Source: Mastigias papua (lineage: Eukaryota > Cnidaria > Scyphozoa > Rhizostomeae > Mastigiidae). From it: a stretch of DNA of 64,000 bases. Location of the stretch: NCBI GenBank assembly GCA_964019165.1, contig OZ025279.1:2312956-2376955 (forward strand), written 5' to 3'. Shown one piece after another: positions 23,497 through 36,700 of this stretch (positions within the stretch are counted from its first letter, which is position 1; each line of letters begins with the position of its first letter). The position numbers were made by a program, and so were the translations under genes. The notes below the pieces were generated by a model. That model was not told the origin of the DNA. It saw only the letters and a list, made by a program, of their open reading frames with translations, and did not search any database.

Positions 23497-23715
23497 TTTA
23501 GGCAATTTGGGTACTATTTAACTTGTTCAGTCCTTCAGTCAGCTCTCTCATGGAATTTAGAATTATTCATGTGTTGCAGCCTCGTTTTAATATTATGATG
23601 CAATATACTTGCCAGCTCAGTACGATCTACCATATATGGTCATACTCACTCCAAATAAGACTACAGTTTGCTTTGGGTGGGCTAAGACAATACGCTAAGA
23701 GCTTAGGGGCCGCCG

Positions 23716-23993
23716 GCACATTATCATCATCATCAGTCCCTTGGCTGTCGCAGTTGTCGGGGGGAGCTGAGGGCAGAAGAAGCTGACAATCTTCTCCAGG
23801 CTGGTCTGTCGGCAGCTGTTGTGAGGAGGTCTGGCATTGTCTTGTCAGTCCAGTCCTTGATGTTGTTGGACCAGCTCTTTCGTTGTCCCCCTCGTCTGCG
23901 TGCGCCTCCGACGGTGCCTTGCATGATGGTCTTACAGAGGCTGTCGTGCCGTCGTGCCGGCACATATGCAATGAAATTTGTATTTCTGCTCAA
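23716..23993 (-). mobile_element. Non-LTR retrotransposon 3' end fragment
   Basis: A GC-richer minus-strand open frame carries KTIMQGTVGGARRRGGQRKS, then WSNNIKDWTDKT, then LLTTAADRPAWRRLSASSAL. This is the typical C-terminal tail of LINE endonuclease/reverse-transcriptase proteins. The coding part ends near 23,733, and the minus strand then reads GGACTGATGATGATGATAAT, a short-repeat tail that marks the element's 3' end. It is heavily 5' truncated: no RT catalytic domain is visible. It lies just outside the GADD45 start. Confidence 0.85.
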
Positions 23994-24012
23994 CTCGATC
24001 CAATGTTATCAA

Positions 24013-24062
24013 CCACATAAGACCCCTGATGACGTCATTATGAAACATGAAGGTCGCTGCAA
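24013..24062 (+). repeat. Dispersed repeat with CTGATGACGTCATTATGAAA core
   Basis: CCTGATGACGTCATTATGAA followed by CATGAAGGTCGCTGCAATCA is matched at 41,957-42,005 by CCGATGACGTCATTGAGCAA and TATGAAAGTTATTGCAATCA. The TGACGTCA palindrome is kept in both. It is an old repeat family of unknown class. Confidence 0.6.
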
Positions 24063-24179
24063 TCACAACTGAGTTAGGGAAGCGGAGCCATGGCCCTCCA
24101 GATTTAGGGGAGCCAACGAGGAAATTCCGACAAATCCAAGGGATTTCCAAACTTACTATGGAGTTTCTGTAGTGAATTG

Positions 24180-24620
24180 AAACAAAGAAAAAAAGTTACT
24201 AGGCCCCAGTGCAGTGTATCATCGAATGGAAATTCATAGCCCTTACTACTTAGGACTTTCTGACAGCAATGATTATATTGTTAGAAGGTACTACTTGAAA
24301 TTGATCCTGACAGTAATGACTGCAGCAGATTGGGAGGTATCGAATAATAGAAATATTTAACAAGCTATGTGTGGCCCCATACAGATTGATAGTTCACTGA
24401 AATTTGCTTAAATATTCTGTGCGAAAGGTATTGGTGCATCTGTATAGTATGAATTAATTTGCACCTCAAATGTTTTCCGGTTACTGAAGTTTTGGTGACC
24501 TTGTGGAATCCCTTCCGCCCCTGTCTGCTCCAAACTTTATGACAGCTCCCTTTTGCCATAGCTGTTGAAGGTCCTCTCAGATTTGGAGTCGGTGGTATCT
24601 GCCCCATGTCCCCCCCCCCA
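24180..24620. repeat. Old dispersed repeat region
   Basis: AAAGTTACTAGGCCCCAGT (24,192 on) recurs as AAAGTTACTTGGCCCCAGT near 59,033. The minus strand here also contains GCAGACAGGGGCGGAAGGGA, close to ACAGACAGGGGTGGAAGGAA at 58,968. The two motifs therefore belong to one dispersed family present here and at about 58,880-59,070. A copy of the 20,644 repeat is embedded at 24,316-24,383. Confidence 0.5.
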
Positions 24621-24919
24621 CCATTTACACTCCTGTGTATGTTATTTATTAAATTTTGTTAAACGAACCCCAAACAATCAAACTTGTACTCTGTAGTGCC
24701 TATTGCCGTCCCCCCGCTAATTAGCATTTGAAAATTTTTCCAGTTCCCCGCTCTTATTAAGATTTCCCTCGGCAAATAAGTTTGGAGAACTTAGTGTGTA
24801 AAGTAGCTGAAACAAGACTAATTTTTTTTAGCAAGAACGGTTTGCTTCATCAATTTTGTTAACTGACTAAAGCTTAAGCTAAACAGATTGCTACATTAGG
24901 TACTGTTTTCATAGCAAAA

Positions 24920-25264
24920 TGCACCTTTTTTTATAAGAAAAAAGTTTATAAGAAAATGAGGCTCAAATGACCAAAATCTTAAGAAAATCCTAAGAAAACC
25001 ACAAGGCTCAAGTTCAAGAAAATGCTAAGAAAATCACAGTTCATCTTCTTTACATGCCAGAAATTGATATTGGCTCATTTTGCAAACTCTCGTACAAAGA
25101 TTGAGACTTATGGTGGCCCAACAAATACAGAGTAGCCTGTTTCAGCCATTTTATTCCTGCAAAAGTTAAGAAAATCTTAAGAAAATCTCAGCCGCAAATT
25201 CATGAAAAATTAAGAAAATTGAGCTTTAGGAAAAAAAGTGTTTTTCTTATAGAAAAAAGGTGCA
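24920..25264. mobile_element. TIR element related to the TTTTTTATAAGAAA family, copy B
   Basis: The left end TGCACCTTTTTTTATAAGAA and the right end, reversed TGCACCTTTTTTCTATAAGA, form inverted repeats of about 24 bases with one or two differences. The interior is built of repeated CTAAGAAAATC / TTAAGAAAATC units. There is no coding capacity. AAT on both flanks could be a 3-bp target duplication, but the AT-rich context makes that weak. It is the copy with the clearest ends in this family. Confidence 0.75.
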
Positions 25265-26409
25265 ATTGTTCTATTGATATTGCTTCAAACTGATTTTTCA
25301 TTATTGTTGCTATTTATTGTACCACAATGCTGAAGCCATAGTAGTTAGGAAATTTTGCTGCATAATTGAGAAAATGAACCAGCATAGAACAATTTTCTGA
25401 ATTCATGTATTCACCTGATTCCATAAACCCGACCTCCGCTATTTCGAGCCCCTCTCCACTACTTTAATTTTTTTCTGAAACTTCCGACCCCCGCTAATTC
25501 TGACCCCCAGCAATTAGGAACCGAAGAGTAGTAGAGTTCAGTTTTCTTTTTTCCAAATTTACTTCTTTCCTATTATTCTCTTTAGCATAAATTTGTCTTT
25601 TTTCTGAGTAGTTTTACTGCTACTGTATTATTTTTATATGCAGGCATACCAGTTATACAATGCCTGTTAATTAATGAGATGTAGAATTGTGATTTTAAAT
25701 GGTTCTTGAATGAAATAAAGTTGTAAAAACAGTTAAATAGTATTAAGTTTTTGTTATTAGCAAATTCAAACTACGAGCACTTTTAGGCCCCGTTTACACC
25801 AGAACGGCCAAATGGATCCGTACCATTTCTGGCACAGAAAAGCTTTGCGTTTACACTTAACCTACTGAACCCATGCCCATTTGAATCTGCTATCTGGATC
25901 CGTTTAGGACTGCTTTCCAAAGTGTACTCACTTGGATCTATTCCTATTTAGGCCTACTGTAAATGGCTTGAACCGAGCCAAACAAGTACAATTCGGAAGC
26001 GAGGCATGCAATTTTCTATTAAAAGGCCACATGTTAGCACCAAAACTGCTGAAATATTGAAGGGACTCATTTCTTCAGCAAAGTTATAAAGTTTAAAGAT
26101 TAAAAGGCAAGATATCTAATTAAATAGCTGTAGCAACTACAGAATGAACTAAAGAGTTCAGCCGATCTTCCACGAAATTGTGTTTCATTCACTCAGCTGC
26201 TGGGATATATTTTGAGGGGATTTTAAATTTTTGTGGTGTAGATAGATCCTTGATGGAAAGTTGGATCTTATTCCAAGTTTTATTCTCGATTAAAAAAGGG
26301 TTTAATTATTTATTTAATGACGTGTTTTATTTATCATCTTGTAGGTCATGGCCGATAGGTCGATTCGTATCAATTGCTCAAATGTTAACCAATCTTTGAA
26401 TCTCCTTTC
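25265..26409. other. Repeat-derived spacer
   Basis: It holds CCGCTAATTCTGACCCCCAG-type segments near 25,430-25,525, which resemble 24,710-24,790. A GGCCCCGTTTACACC motif begins near 25,787, followed by a TGGATCCGT-rich 200-base stretch. GGCCCCGTTTACAC is typical of the ends of some hAT-like non-autonomous elements, but I found no matching opposite end. No gene was recognised. Confidence 0.4.
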
Positions 26410-27160
26410 TTCAACTCTGGCCTTTTGTATAATTGAGTGGACTCTGTTTTGATGACATTACTGAGTTTCTAGTTATGAGCTTGATATAGGTGCCCATACG
26501 GCATTTACATGTTTTACGTGAATTTCTCCAGAGGCTAGGTAGAAGCTGACTAGATGGGATGATCAGACTGTATTCATGAGCTTTCTGCGGACCAGAATGC
26601 GCACACAACTTTTCCTTTAATTGTCCAGAACTGCTCACCACACTTCTGGCCCTCTTCCAGTACTACTCCCCAGCAATTTTATCTATTACACATGCAATTT
26701 CTGAACTGCTCGAAGTGAGAGGTCCATGAAGGATATTTTATTACTCCTCCTTCGGTGTCCTATCACACCTTACCCGGAATTTTGTAGAATAATTGTGTCT
26801 CCTCACCCATTCCGAAATGTTTAGTAGCTCACCCATGAGCATCTTCGAATAGGTCCTTCATATAATTGGGCGTTGCAGTCACATGTTTATAACCAACGTA
26901 CATTCTCGTCGAAGAAAATTTTCAAAATCGTTGAGTTTGATGATGGATAAGAGTGAACCCATATAAAGTCCTTGTGGGGTGCCATATGTAATAAAGCTTT
27001 TGAAGGAGGTTTAGTTTCTTGAAGAACAGAATTATTTGTTATTACTCAGATAGAAAGCAAATCATTCCCCTGTAATGCCTCTGACACCTGCAACACTTGG
27101 CATACTACGTGAGCATTTTCCGTCTTGAGGAATAGTCCAAGGGCTTCACAGTCAGTTTAC
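26410..27160 (-). pseudogene. Decayed LINE reverse transcriptase
   Basis: Read on the minus strand, the right half gives YGTPQGLYMGSLLSIIKLND followed by FENFLRR. This corresponds to the GxPQGSxLGPLLFxIYINDL block of non-LTR reverse transcriptases. After frame breaks, ELLNISEWVRRHNY follows, the region after the YADD box. Stops and frame changes are frequent, so this is a dead, old copy. Confidence 0.65.
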
Positions 27161-28799
27161 AGTACTTTTAGTTTTACATGCATTTTGTTTTAATGTTGCT
27201 CCTTGTTATATATTTTCTGTTAAATTGTTCATTGAAATATGACTTAATATGGCATCAAACCTATTTATGACAAAACTAACTAACAGAACTGCAATAGGAA
27301 GCACTTTGAAACAAGGCATAGCCTATAAATTTTTCGTAGGAGTAACATGACCACCGGACCCTCTAGTATAGTCCTGGTTCCTCTCAGTTATTTAAACCAA
27401 CACTTGCTTGCTCTTCTACGCATATGAAGTCAAAGGTATGGAAACGCCTCGTGAATCAGTGTTATGGGCCATACAGGAACCATTGCCAAAAACTCAGCCA
27501 TCAGTCCTCGGCATTTAGGTAGTCAGCAGCTACTCCATGTTGCATCACAAAACGGTTTATTGCTTCAAATTATGAGCCATTACTGATGGTTTACACATTA
27601 CCGATAGCCATTACTGATGGTCCCGTTTTATAATATCAAAAGCTTGCCTCGAGAAAGGATATAATTGTAAACTACGCTATGCCATAATGATGTTTTTCTG
27701 GATACATCAAAAATTTTATCTGGTGTTAGTAAAGTTTCCTAAAGAATTAATGCGTTCATTGGTTTCTCAGGGCGAGAAACAGCCATAGGATATTTCCGAT
27801 ATGATTTAAAAACTGAATAGAAACCCGGCTATGAAGATGACGGAAGTGTCTGAATGTTCAAAAAACAATCCCTATTACGATTTATTGCATTGAAAATCTT
27901 TCCAACTTGCTAGACTACTTATGGATGCTAAAAGTTTTCCAACTCTGTACTGGAAGGAAATGGCCAATAAACGGTTAAAGATGTAAAAAGGAAATTGATA
28001 GAAAAATATACGATCTGTTAAGCATTTGGTTACTCTATCAATTGTAAATGCAAAGCTTTTAGTTCTATAATTATTACTTCGTGAAGTCATAAAATACCAA
28101 CCACTTTTGCTAGATGTTAAATCCAAAGACAGTAGGCATCCATTTTATAAACTTTTAATGAGTGACCTCAATATTTTTAATTCTTCCCTTGACTCAGTAA
28201 TGAAGATAATAGATTATTTAGGCTGTTGATAAAGACAATGAGAACTACATTATTAAAAAAACTATCGACTTCTGTTTGATGTTTACATTACATCTTGCAG
28301 CAGAAATACGCTAAAATTTGAGAAAAACTAGAATTTTCGCATGATTCGTACGTTCTGTGTGTATTATGTCGACAGACAACCATATCATACTGCCTATAAC
28401 AAGGAAGGTTGTATGATTCAGATATTACCCTTGTCTTTAGAATGCAATAAAATATCAAAGATGTATTATTTATCATCTGGCTTTATATATATAAGGAGTA
28501 CTGAGGGAAACTGGTAGCAACAAAACAATGTTTGTCTATGTCAAAGAGAAAAGATGGGCTGTGATCGAAAGTACCAGAAATGACAACTGCACATAACTAA
28601 TTTATCACATCCATTTTGGGTGGATTGAAACTCTTCTTAGATTTTTAATTTGCAGAAGGACTGGGATTAATCAAAAGAATGTGTATGGACGTTTTCAATG
28701 GCTTAAGAAACTGTAACAAAAGCGTTTGATAAGAACGGTACTATAGTGAGCTTTGGGATCTGAGACTTTAAGAACTGTAAGTCAGTGCGTTACTAAGCA
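27161..28799. other. Spacer without a recognised feature
   Basis: I recognise no gene, RNA or repeat here. Scattered short open frames at 27,875-28,126 and 28,288-28,476 on the minus strand have no family features. Confidence 0.4.
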
Positions 28800-29260
28800 G
28801 ATTTGAAATCAAAAAGTTGCTTATTCGAAAGAATCGGTATAGGACGTTCTGACTATGGCCTATCGGCATTACTTCCAAACTTGTCTCTGATGCTAATACA
28901 AAAGCCTTTCACCATGATCATATAGTATTGACTAACAACGGCACAACGCCACAGAATCCCATTGAAAGAATAACCATATTGAAACCCCATATAAAAGTGG
29001 ATTATACCTAGGCAAAGTTGTTGAGAGCCATCTGACAGGCGATATTATCTTGCAGTAGAATGTGATTGCTCAAGGAGCAATCAACATTGGAATTCCACAA
29101 GGACTGTTTCTAGGTCCCAGATTGTTAGTGATCCAAATAATTACATCCTAAACTGTACAACTCAGAAGAACATAACAAATTTAGTTGATGACACACGGTA
29201 CTACTGCCTAGGTGATATTGTCGCTTGCCTGACTGCTAGCTTACGAATAGCAGTCGACAG
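28800..29260 (+). pseudogene. Decayed LINE reverse transcriptase
   Basis: Plus-strand conceptual reading gives AFHHDHIVLTN, where LINEs have AFDxVDHxxLL. Later NIGIPQGLFLGPRLLVIQII stands for the GIPQGSxLGPLLFxIYIN block. LVDDT, in place of YADDT, follows about 110 bases on. Stop codons and frame changes interrupt it throughout. Confidence 0.65.
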
Positions 29261-31096
29261 TTCATCTGAAAAAGTCAGGGATGATGGTTTCATCGAAACA
29301 AGAATTCATTCATCCTCTAAAGCCTATAATGCTAGTGGATACCACGGGAAGGATTATGAATAGGGCTAAACCGTGGTAGACAAGAAAGTGAGCTATTGAA
29401 AGCTATAATAAAGATAAATATAGATCTTTACTGCAAAGTAGCATCATTTATGAGAACAAAGCTTTTGTGAAAAGAAAGCCTGACCATGTAATATTCCGAA
29501 AGAAATCCTTCGCAAGGTAGCTTGGGAAAACTGTACTGCAGTTAAATTGAATAATCAGTAGAAACCCTATGTGAGGCCTGCGAAAAGCGTAAACAAAATC
29601 TTAAAAAAATGTTATAAATGAAGACTTACTTAATTCAGTAAACTGTGAGAACTTATCTTAAGTGTATAGGAAGTTGAAGTAGATTTTTAACCTTAAACAA
29701 AACATGCTACAATCAATGTCTAGACTTCATTGCAATCTTTTGCAAACTTACTAATAAAGAGACAGCAGCACCGTAGCAGGAGAGATATCATGCAGGTGCA
29801 CCCGATGCTACTAATTTCAAAATAGGAAGGATATATCATAAATTCGATTATGCTATTCCTTCGAGTGCTTTACCGAGTCTTTAAAAAGTGATGAGAGATG
29901 TAGACAAAAAAAGGCTTATAACAAAACAGTAAATTCATAGATCCATCAAAGCTCAATAGTGATTTCAAAGGTGGCCATGGGAAATTTTACAAGCTTTCAA
30001 CTAGACTGAACATTTTTTAAGAAATTGTATAACCATAATATACTTCAATTTCCTTTCCACCATTCAGTAGCAGGTCTAGTTTTCCTTCAGCTTCACATCT
30101 GCCAGGATTACAACCTGGTTTTACATATGATGAATAAATCCCTGCTTTCAACACTGAGCAAAGGTACTGTTATAACATAGCGTCCAGCAAGGCAGTCACA
30201 AAAATACATTACCCAACAATTTCATTGACAAGCAGAAAGTTTACCCCAGGAAAATACAAGGAAGAAACTTGGAACAATAAGAACTTCTTTCTTTCAAGAG
30301 TAAAGCAACCTTCTGTCCTAAACCTAGAGCAAAAGCTGCAGCTTCAAGAAGCCAATCTTGTGGGAAAAACTGAGTGTTTAGCTTTAAAGGCGATGTACCT
30401 CGCTTCTTGCAGAGATCAGAGGAACACTCATGTTAATTGAAGGATTAGGTAGGACTGAGACAGCAAGTCAGCAAGATCTCATCCATCCACTTAAGACAAT
30501 TTTGCATCAGCATATTGGCTGCCTTATGTTTTTCTAACGCTTTTTGTCATAACATAGCACAACAGTATTTCATACTTCACAAACTAATAATTATAATGTT
30601 CTAAAAGTGTACATGAGCAACACCCTGCTTATTAACGTAGATGTAAATAGCTAGCTTGCTTAATAATGCAAATTATGTTTAGCTATACAACAACTGAAAA
30701 TACAAATTAAATAGCTAATGATACTATTTATAATCATAATTACAAGATCATAGTGTTTTCTTCAAGAAAACTGAATTCCAAGATAAGAAAACAAACCATG
30801 GGATATGCTAAATACGGAATCTTAAGAGAAGTTATAGAGAATGTTGAAAAGCAAGGTTCAAGGATTAAAACCATATAGTACTGCATTAAAACGACAGATT
30901 TCGCCCTTTCTACAGATTTTTGGAAAATGTTAAGAGATTTCAGAGCATGTTGTGTCAGTGTCTTAGCACCTCTCCCAAAAACAAGACAAGCACAGTAGAC
31001 TTGATGTTATTTCTTAAGTAACACACTGGGAGATGTGCAAACTGAATAGCATAACTAATGTCCAACTACATAATCTCCCATATTTCCTATTCAAAG
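29261..31096. other. Spacer, mostly unassigned
   Basis: The left part may be further decayed sequence of the preceding LINE. A weak exon candidate (30,413-30,448) is described with the unrecognised plus-strand gene. Otherwise nothing was recognised. Confidence 0.35.
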
Positions 31097-31257
<161 letters not shown>

Positions 31258-31489
31258 ACAATTATCTTAAATGGCATTGAAAGCTTTGTTTTATATGCAT
31301 ATAAAGTGCTTTTAAAAGGTTATGCCCTTTCATGAAATTGTCTTGATTCCTATCAACTCTAAGAAAGTATATAACTATATGCCATTAGACTATTATGTTT
31401 ATAATTATTATAAACGATATTGATAGCATCATTGCCATGTTTTGTTGATATTTCTTTACTTTCAATATGGAATATTTTTTCTTACAGTT

Positions 31490-32040
31490 AACATCTGAAC
31501 ATCTGGTTTCAAGTCTTCTGTTGTCAAATATACAATACTTATGTACATCATAGTTAATTGCATTGCTGTTGATAATGTTGCACAAAGGTTCTGAGGAATG
31601 TTTTGTTGCAAAAATAGAAAATTCAAGAAAACAGCGATAAACACATCTAGTCCTTCAATTATTATCATGTTTACTATTCGCGTTCTTGAGATAACGTTAG
31701 TCAGAAAGATTATGGCAACAAGAAGCTGTTTCAAGCTACTCTCGATAAAATTTCAAAGGAAAAAAATTGTGTAACATAAACAGATTCTTGAATGTTATCA
31801 TGATTCGTTCATATTAATATTTTATAAGTATATGGACCATTGTTTGGCAGCATTTTTAGAACAGCAGGACCAATGTTAAACTTCTGAGAAAATATGGAAT
31901 GAGTTGTATTTAAGGTTGAACATCTTTTAGCTTTGGAAACAAAATAAAACCTGTCATCAGCCACTTTTTCTTGAATGAGAACTCGGAAAAGCTTCCAAAC
32001 AATCAAATAATTGAAAAGATATCGCTCAGTATTGATCAAA
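31490..32040 (-). other. Two hydrophobic minus-strand open stretches, unassigned
   Basis: Minus-strand 31,734-31,493 reads LVAIIFLTNVISRTRIVNMI, then IIEGLDVFIAVFLNFLFLQQ, and ends LKPDVQMLT at a GTAAGA donor. It suggests two membrane-spanning segments. A second open stretch at 32,039-31,809 includes ERYLFNYLIVWKLFRVLIQE. Either could be an exon or a chance AT-rich frame; I know no family match. Confidence 0.2.
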
Positions 32041-32204
32041 TATTTGTTTTATCAGTGTTTGATGAAAATTCGAATAGGATACCAGATGATCAAATAAGTG
32101 AAAATACTGTAGCTCTTTTATTTACAGCCCCATGCCTAAATAAGCTGTAATTTTTCTGCTAGCTAACTGGCCCAACCTTGTTATACAATAGCATCTAACA
32201 TTAG

Positions 32205-32395
32205 ATGATGATTCCAATCATTACCCAACATTTATCAAACATTCATCAACAGTCATACAACATTCATCAACAGTCATCCATCTAACATTCATGCCACATT
32301 CATTCAATAACCATCTAGGCTCATACAACGTTTATACAACATCTATACAACCAGTAGTCATCAGGATTCATACAAGATTAATGGCAACAATCATC
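32205..32395. repeat. Degenerate CAACATTCAT tandem repeat
   Basis: About a dozen imperfect units close to CAACATTCATC / CAACAGTCATA follow one another. It is a decayed low-complexity tandem array with no coding sense. Confidence 0.7.
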
Positions 32396-33456
32396 CATTA
32401 CTAATCCAGAATATTGATTTGAAGTAAGAAAGCAGTGTGATGACCAAGAGATACCTCGTTTATAAAAATTTTTACGTGAATACAGCACATGCATTAAAGC
32501 AGCTAAATGTGAATGTAAAATTAATTGTCGTTTACTTTTTGAACATGACCATGATGAGTAAGTATGTGATCAAGTATGTGACATACGAAAATACCATACG
32601 ATATTAGCTGGGTTATAGGTCCATCAATAAGTTCTTATCAAACCACTCATTGAGCCTGTTTAGTACTGTATATATGCACTACAACTAGTGGATTTTCGTA
32701 ATGAATTAATGGCCTCACACGCTGAAGATTTAAGAAAATTTCGAGGACACTTTGACTTTGCTGAAATCTGACAGATGAAAGTTGGAGATTTAGAAAAAAT
32801 CGGTTGTGAGGAAGGCTTTTGCCATTAAGAGAAGCACTTGTTGGAAAGTTTAATCATTAAGTGCAAACCTGAAAGCAATAGAGTTTAAATTCTCAACAAT
32901 CTAAGTCTTGAAAGGGTTAACGACAGTCAGATACCAAAGCCACTTGGAGAGAATATAGTAATGATAAAGATGCAACTGCATGATTAGACGATTCACCCTG
33001 CACGATTGAATATAGGAAGGAGAGAAGACTGTTTATTGAGTTAGTTGGAGAGGAGTTAGCTATCCAATCCACAATGCTGCTTGAATGTCCAAATGAATAA
33101 TCAGATTTCACAAGAAGCATCATTTATCTTGTTTTGAAAGCTTATATTGAAATTGCAGAGATAATAAAGCAACTTTTTAAGACCAAATGTTGCGTATTTG
33201 TCAACACTGATTATAGTCATCATAGACCACTGAAACCATATTCTCGTTCATCTTTCATGACTAAAGACGCGTTATCTGCAACCTAGGACCAATGTATGGG
33301 ATTAAATAAAGGGGCATTATGACCGTATGGAGAGAAACGGCCCCACAACAGATCTGTTTGACGGCACTTTGTTGATTGTATGTGCCATCGTGGGACTATA
33401 AATGATAGCAATGGATTGAGGAACAATTGTGAAATGGAAATGTGGAAAATGAATGA

Positions 33457-33534
33457 ACGGAGCTGGATTTGAACACGAAGCCATTAACTACATATATACA
33501 TCGAGTGCTCCATCACTTAACTGTTAGGTCACAC
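33457..33534 (-). repeat. tRNA-derived SINE head (pseudo-tRNA), minus strand
   Basis: On the minus strand the sequence runs TGTGACCTAACAGTTAAGTG, ATGGAGCACTCG, an AT-rich middle, then CTTCGTGTTCAAATCC. GTTCAAATCC fits the RNA polymerase III B box and the GGAGC region resembles a D arm. The anticodon arm cannot fold normally. It is a tRNA pseudogene or SINE head, not a working tRNA. Confidence 0.5.
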
Positions 33535-33696
33535 TTGCAAACTGATGCTCATCGGTAATTCATTTACTGTTGGCAGGTCTCTCTCAACAGCAATGCACAT
33601 TACGATGGAGCAGCAATTGTTCCTCTGTACAAATTGACGAATAGAGGGGCTGTAGGAGTAAATAACTTGCCCTTTTGAGCAATTGCTTGAATGGTT

Positions 33697-33773
33697 TATC
33701 CTATGGCTCAGTAGTGGAAATCTCAACGTAAAAAGTCCAGGGTCGCGTGTTCGAGTCCCGCTCGGGTCATCCA
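33697..33773 (+). repeat. tRNA-derived SINE head (pseudo-tRNA), plus strand
   Basis: TGGCTCAGTAG at 33,704 fits the A box and GTGTTCGAGTCCCG at 33,748 fits the B box, at tRNA-like spacing. The flanks TATCCTA and TCGGGTC would pair at about five of seven positions. The D and anticodon stems do not close, so a decayed tRNA or SINE head is likelier than a functional tRNA. It lies about 160 bases from a second head in the opposite orientation. Confidence 0.55.
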
Positions 33774-36700
33774 TTTTCTCACATTCTCACTTCACAACAT
33801 TGAAGCTATATTATAATCCTTTCTTTGTCAGTTTTAACTTACTTATGATTTCTAAGAAAGTCAAATTGGCATTAATGTAATGTTGATCTTAATATAGTAA
33901 ATTGATGATTAATTAAGTTCACATACATATATATCTTTTATATTTAGCATTCATGTACAATAAAATAAAACAATCGATCTCTCAAGCAGGATTACAGAAG
34001 TATGCCAGAAAGCTTTCATCCATCATTTTCCATTATTAACATTATATATACAATGAAAATAGTTTGTTTCTAAACCATGGAATAACGACAAGGATAAGAA
34101 GTATTTCAAAAGTATAAAGTAAAAACTCAAGGTGCAAAATGGCTTTTGGATAAAAAGCAAGAGTTCTAGGCTTGATTTTGCATTATAAATCTCACAAAAG
34201 AATTAGCTAATGCTTTTAACTCTGCCTGAAATCCATATGCTCTGTAACTGTCTGGTGACGTAAGTAGGTAAGGATGTAAGTAAAACATAAGTAAATTTTT
34301 CAGTGAGTCAGTAAGTTTGGAGGCGACTTCTCGCCCTTCAGGGTACCACCCTATTGGTTGTTTATTCTTTGCCTGTCAGTTGGAGTTACATTGCCGCTGG
34401 AATGGCATAGAGCTAAGTTATAACTTATTTGTCTGCCATCAGGTACCTATTGGCTTTACTGAACTTGGCTATCGATATGCTTTCTCTTTCTTTCTCTCTT
34501 TCTTGCAGTTATAAAAAGATTGCTAATTGAGTAATACCTTGCCAATGAATAATCAAGCAATATCTTAACTATAGTTTGAGTTTGAAGGGGGTAAAATAAA
34601 TGCGGGAGGACCTCTCTCGACATTAGAATTGGGAACAGTTGCGCAGACTTAGGAGTATCCTCAAGTTTGGAAAAGGGTATTCTATTATGATTTTCTGCAT
34701 GCTGAGAGAAAGTGGTATACTCTTTCAAAACTTTTTGTCTGCTTTTACCGTCGTATCATCTGTCATTTTTTCTAATCACACAATTTCATTTTAAAAATTA
34801 AGAGCATCAATACTTACAGCAGCATCAGTTCTTATTACGTGAAAGGTGTAGGTAAGGATGCAATGTTTTATTGACATCCCTAAAGGTGTAGATGATGGAG
34901 GGATGTGATTCAAGGGGCTGCAATATATTCTTGAGGAAGTAAGAACGAATCACGTATGGCACAGAAATCGGCCGCCTTAGAGATCCAATATCACGGCTCT
35001 TACTTCCAAATAAGATGAAAGACTGTAACTTCTAATGAAAATTTAAGACCTTGGGATAATGCATTGTTCAGCTGTAGATTATATACAAGTTTATTTCCAT
35101 TCCTTGGTTTTAAATTAGATTAATGCTTTCTATAAATCATGATGACTCGTAATTGTCTGTGAATTACACATATTCCATAATCTTTTAAACTTATAGGAAA
35201 GCTCGAGGGAAAACACAAAAATGGGTGTGTGGGCTGTCTGGCAGCTTCCCAAAGATACCAGGAAGTATGGAATGTCTATGCAAAGTAGTAGAGCTTCCCA
35301 TACAAATACGATATTTTTTTGTCTTTTATCCATAATTTTATCCAACATTTCACCCAACATTTGCTTTCAGGAAGTTGGATAAAATGTTGGATGCCTTTGA
35401 CCCGGCCTTCAACACAACATGTAAGCAACAGTTATGAGTGGTATCGAGGATCTCGGCGGGTTGTGATGAATCTGGCACGTGACTTCTGGTTATTATATTC
35501 AAGTCTGAAGCAGTACTCATGGATTAAAGATCAAAAGTGTGGTTTGCTTCGACGATGCTGCACGGTAAGTGTGATCTATGCTGTACATTGGTTTTGTTAT
35601 GTAATTATTGCCTAAATCGTGCTATAAGTCAGTTGCCAATCACTGGGAGAAGTTTGATCTATAGATAAAATAGTATTGGGGATGTCACTGGACTGTTGCT
35701 AGACATTAGACCTGGAAATGTGTCTGTAGATTTTGGGAGATTTCCAAGCAAAAAGGACAGTATACAAAATAAGAATGACAGCACATCTGGAGTTGTGCAG
35801 CGTTTCCTAACACAATAATTTTACATACTGTCCATCTATCAATCAACTAATCGTTTAGTTTGTCTAGGCCAAGTTCTATCACTGTTTCTCAGGAGATGAA
35901 ATCTGCAGTGCTCAATGTTGTTTCACACTTGACACCCCACAGAGATACGACATCGAATTTTTTTGTTGAGAAACTGTGGATATTGGGTAAAAATTGTGAA
36001 TACCTGTTGCTGAACAAAGTTTAAGTAGGTAATTATGTGGCAAGTTTTAGATAGAAGTAGTAATTTTTTCTTCCGAGACCACCCCAAGTAGAATGTAAAT
36101 AAATCATATAATTGCGCTTAAACTGCGTGTTGATCATTGAAGAAAGCGATTGCGTTTCATGGCCTTACACCATATCCGCGACTTGTTTGCTTTCATTGGA
36201 AAGTTGTTCTTAGACTTTCCACATGATGAGTATCGGAGGACAGTATTACATTACATAAACGCGTGTTGATTTTCTTCAAAGGCAAGGGATCAAGTATTGT
36301 TGACACTTATCAAACTTATCGCCGCCGCGCGGTTGTATGACAACTGTTTTTAGACCGTGCGGTTTTATGTTGAAGAACTTTAGGTGGGGGAGGGGAAGTA
36401 GCAAAAGGAATTTGCCGACAGGTTTGAATAATGCAGCATAATTACCGCTGGTTGTAATGCCACCATTTGCTGAAGAGCCAAAACAACACCGACAGTTTCT
36501 TCAAAAGTGAAAGGGTGTGATACCCCTCCCAACAATCCCTACATCGGCACGCCCCTGTGGACTACTTGTTAGCAATTTTTATGCAACATCAACCCAACAA
36601 TTGTTACTGGTAACTTCAGAAATATGCTACTGATAACAAAAGCCTAGTAATACACTGAGAATGTAGCGACTAAATGTAGCCTAGGCAAGTTTAACATAGT

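Noticed and set aside
23523..24150. Several overlapping open frames on both strands near 23.5-24.1 kb
   Set aside because: Only the frame with the LINE C-terminal motifs is meaningful; the others are open because the LINE fragment is GC-richer.
30225..30440. 71-codon plus-strand open frame
   Set aside because: No domain or homology; only its last bases fall in a weak exon candidate read in a different frame.
33683..33773. Functional tRNA gene
   Set aside because: A and B boxes are present, but the acceptor, D and anticodon stems do not pair well enough; a SINE or pseudogene is likelier.
35371..35420. Exon reading KLDKMLDAFDPAFNTT between a strong acceptor and GTAAGC
   Set aside because: Its outgoing phase does not fit the next candidate exon, and it overlaps the TCCAACATTT/AAATGTTGGA inverted motif of a probable dispersed repeat.
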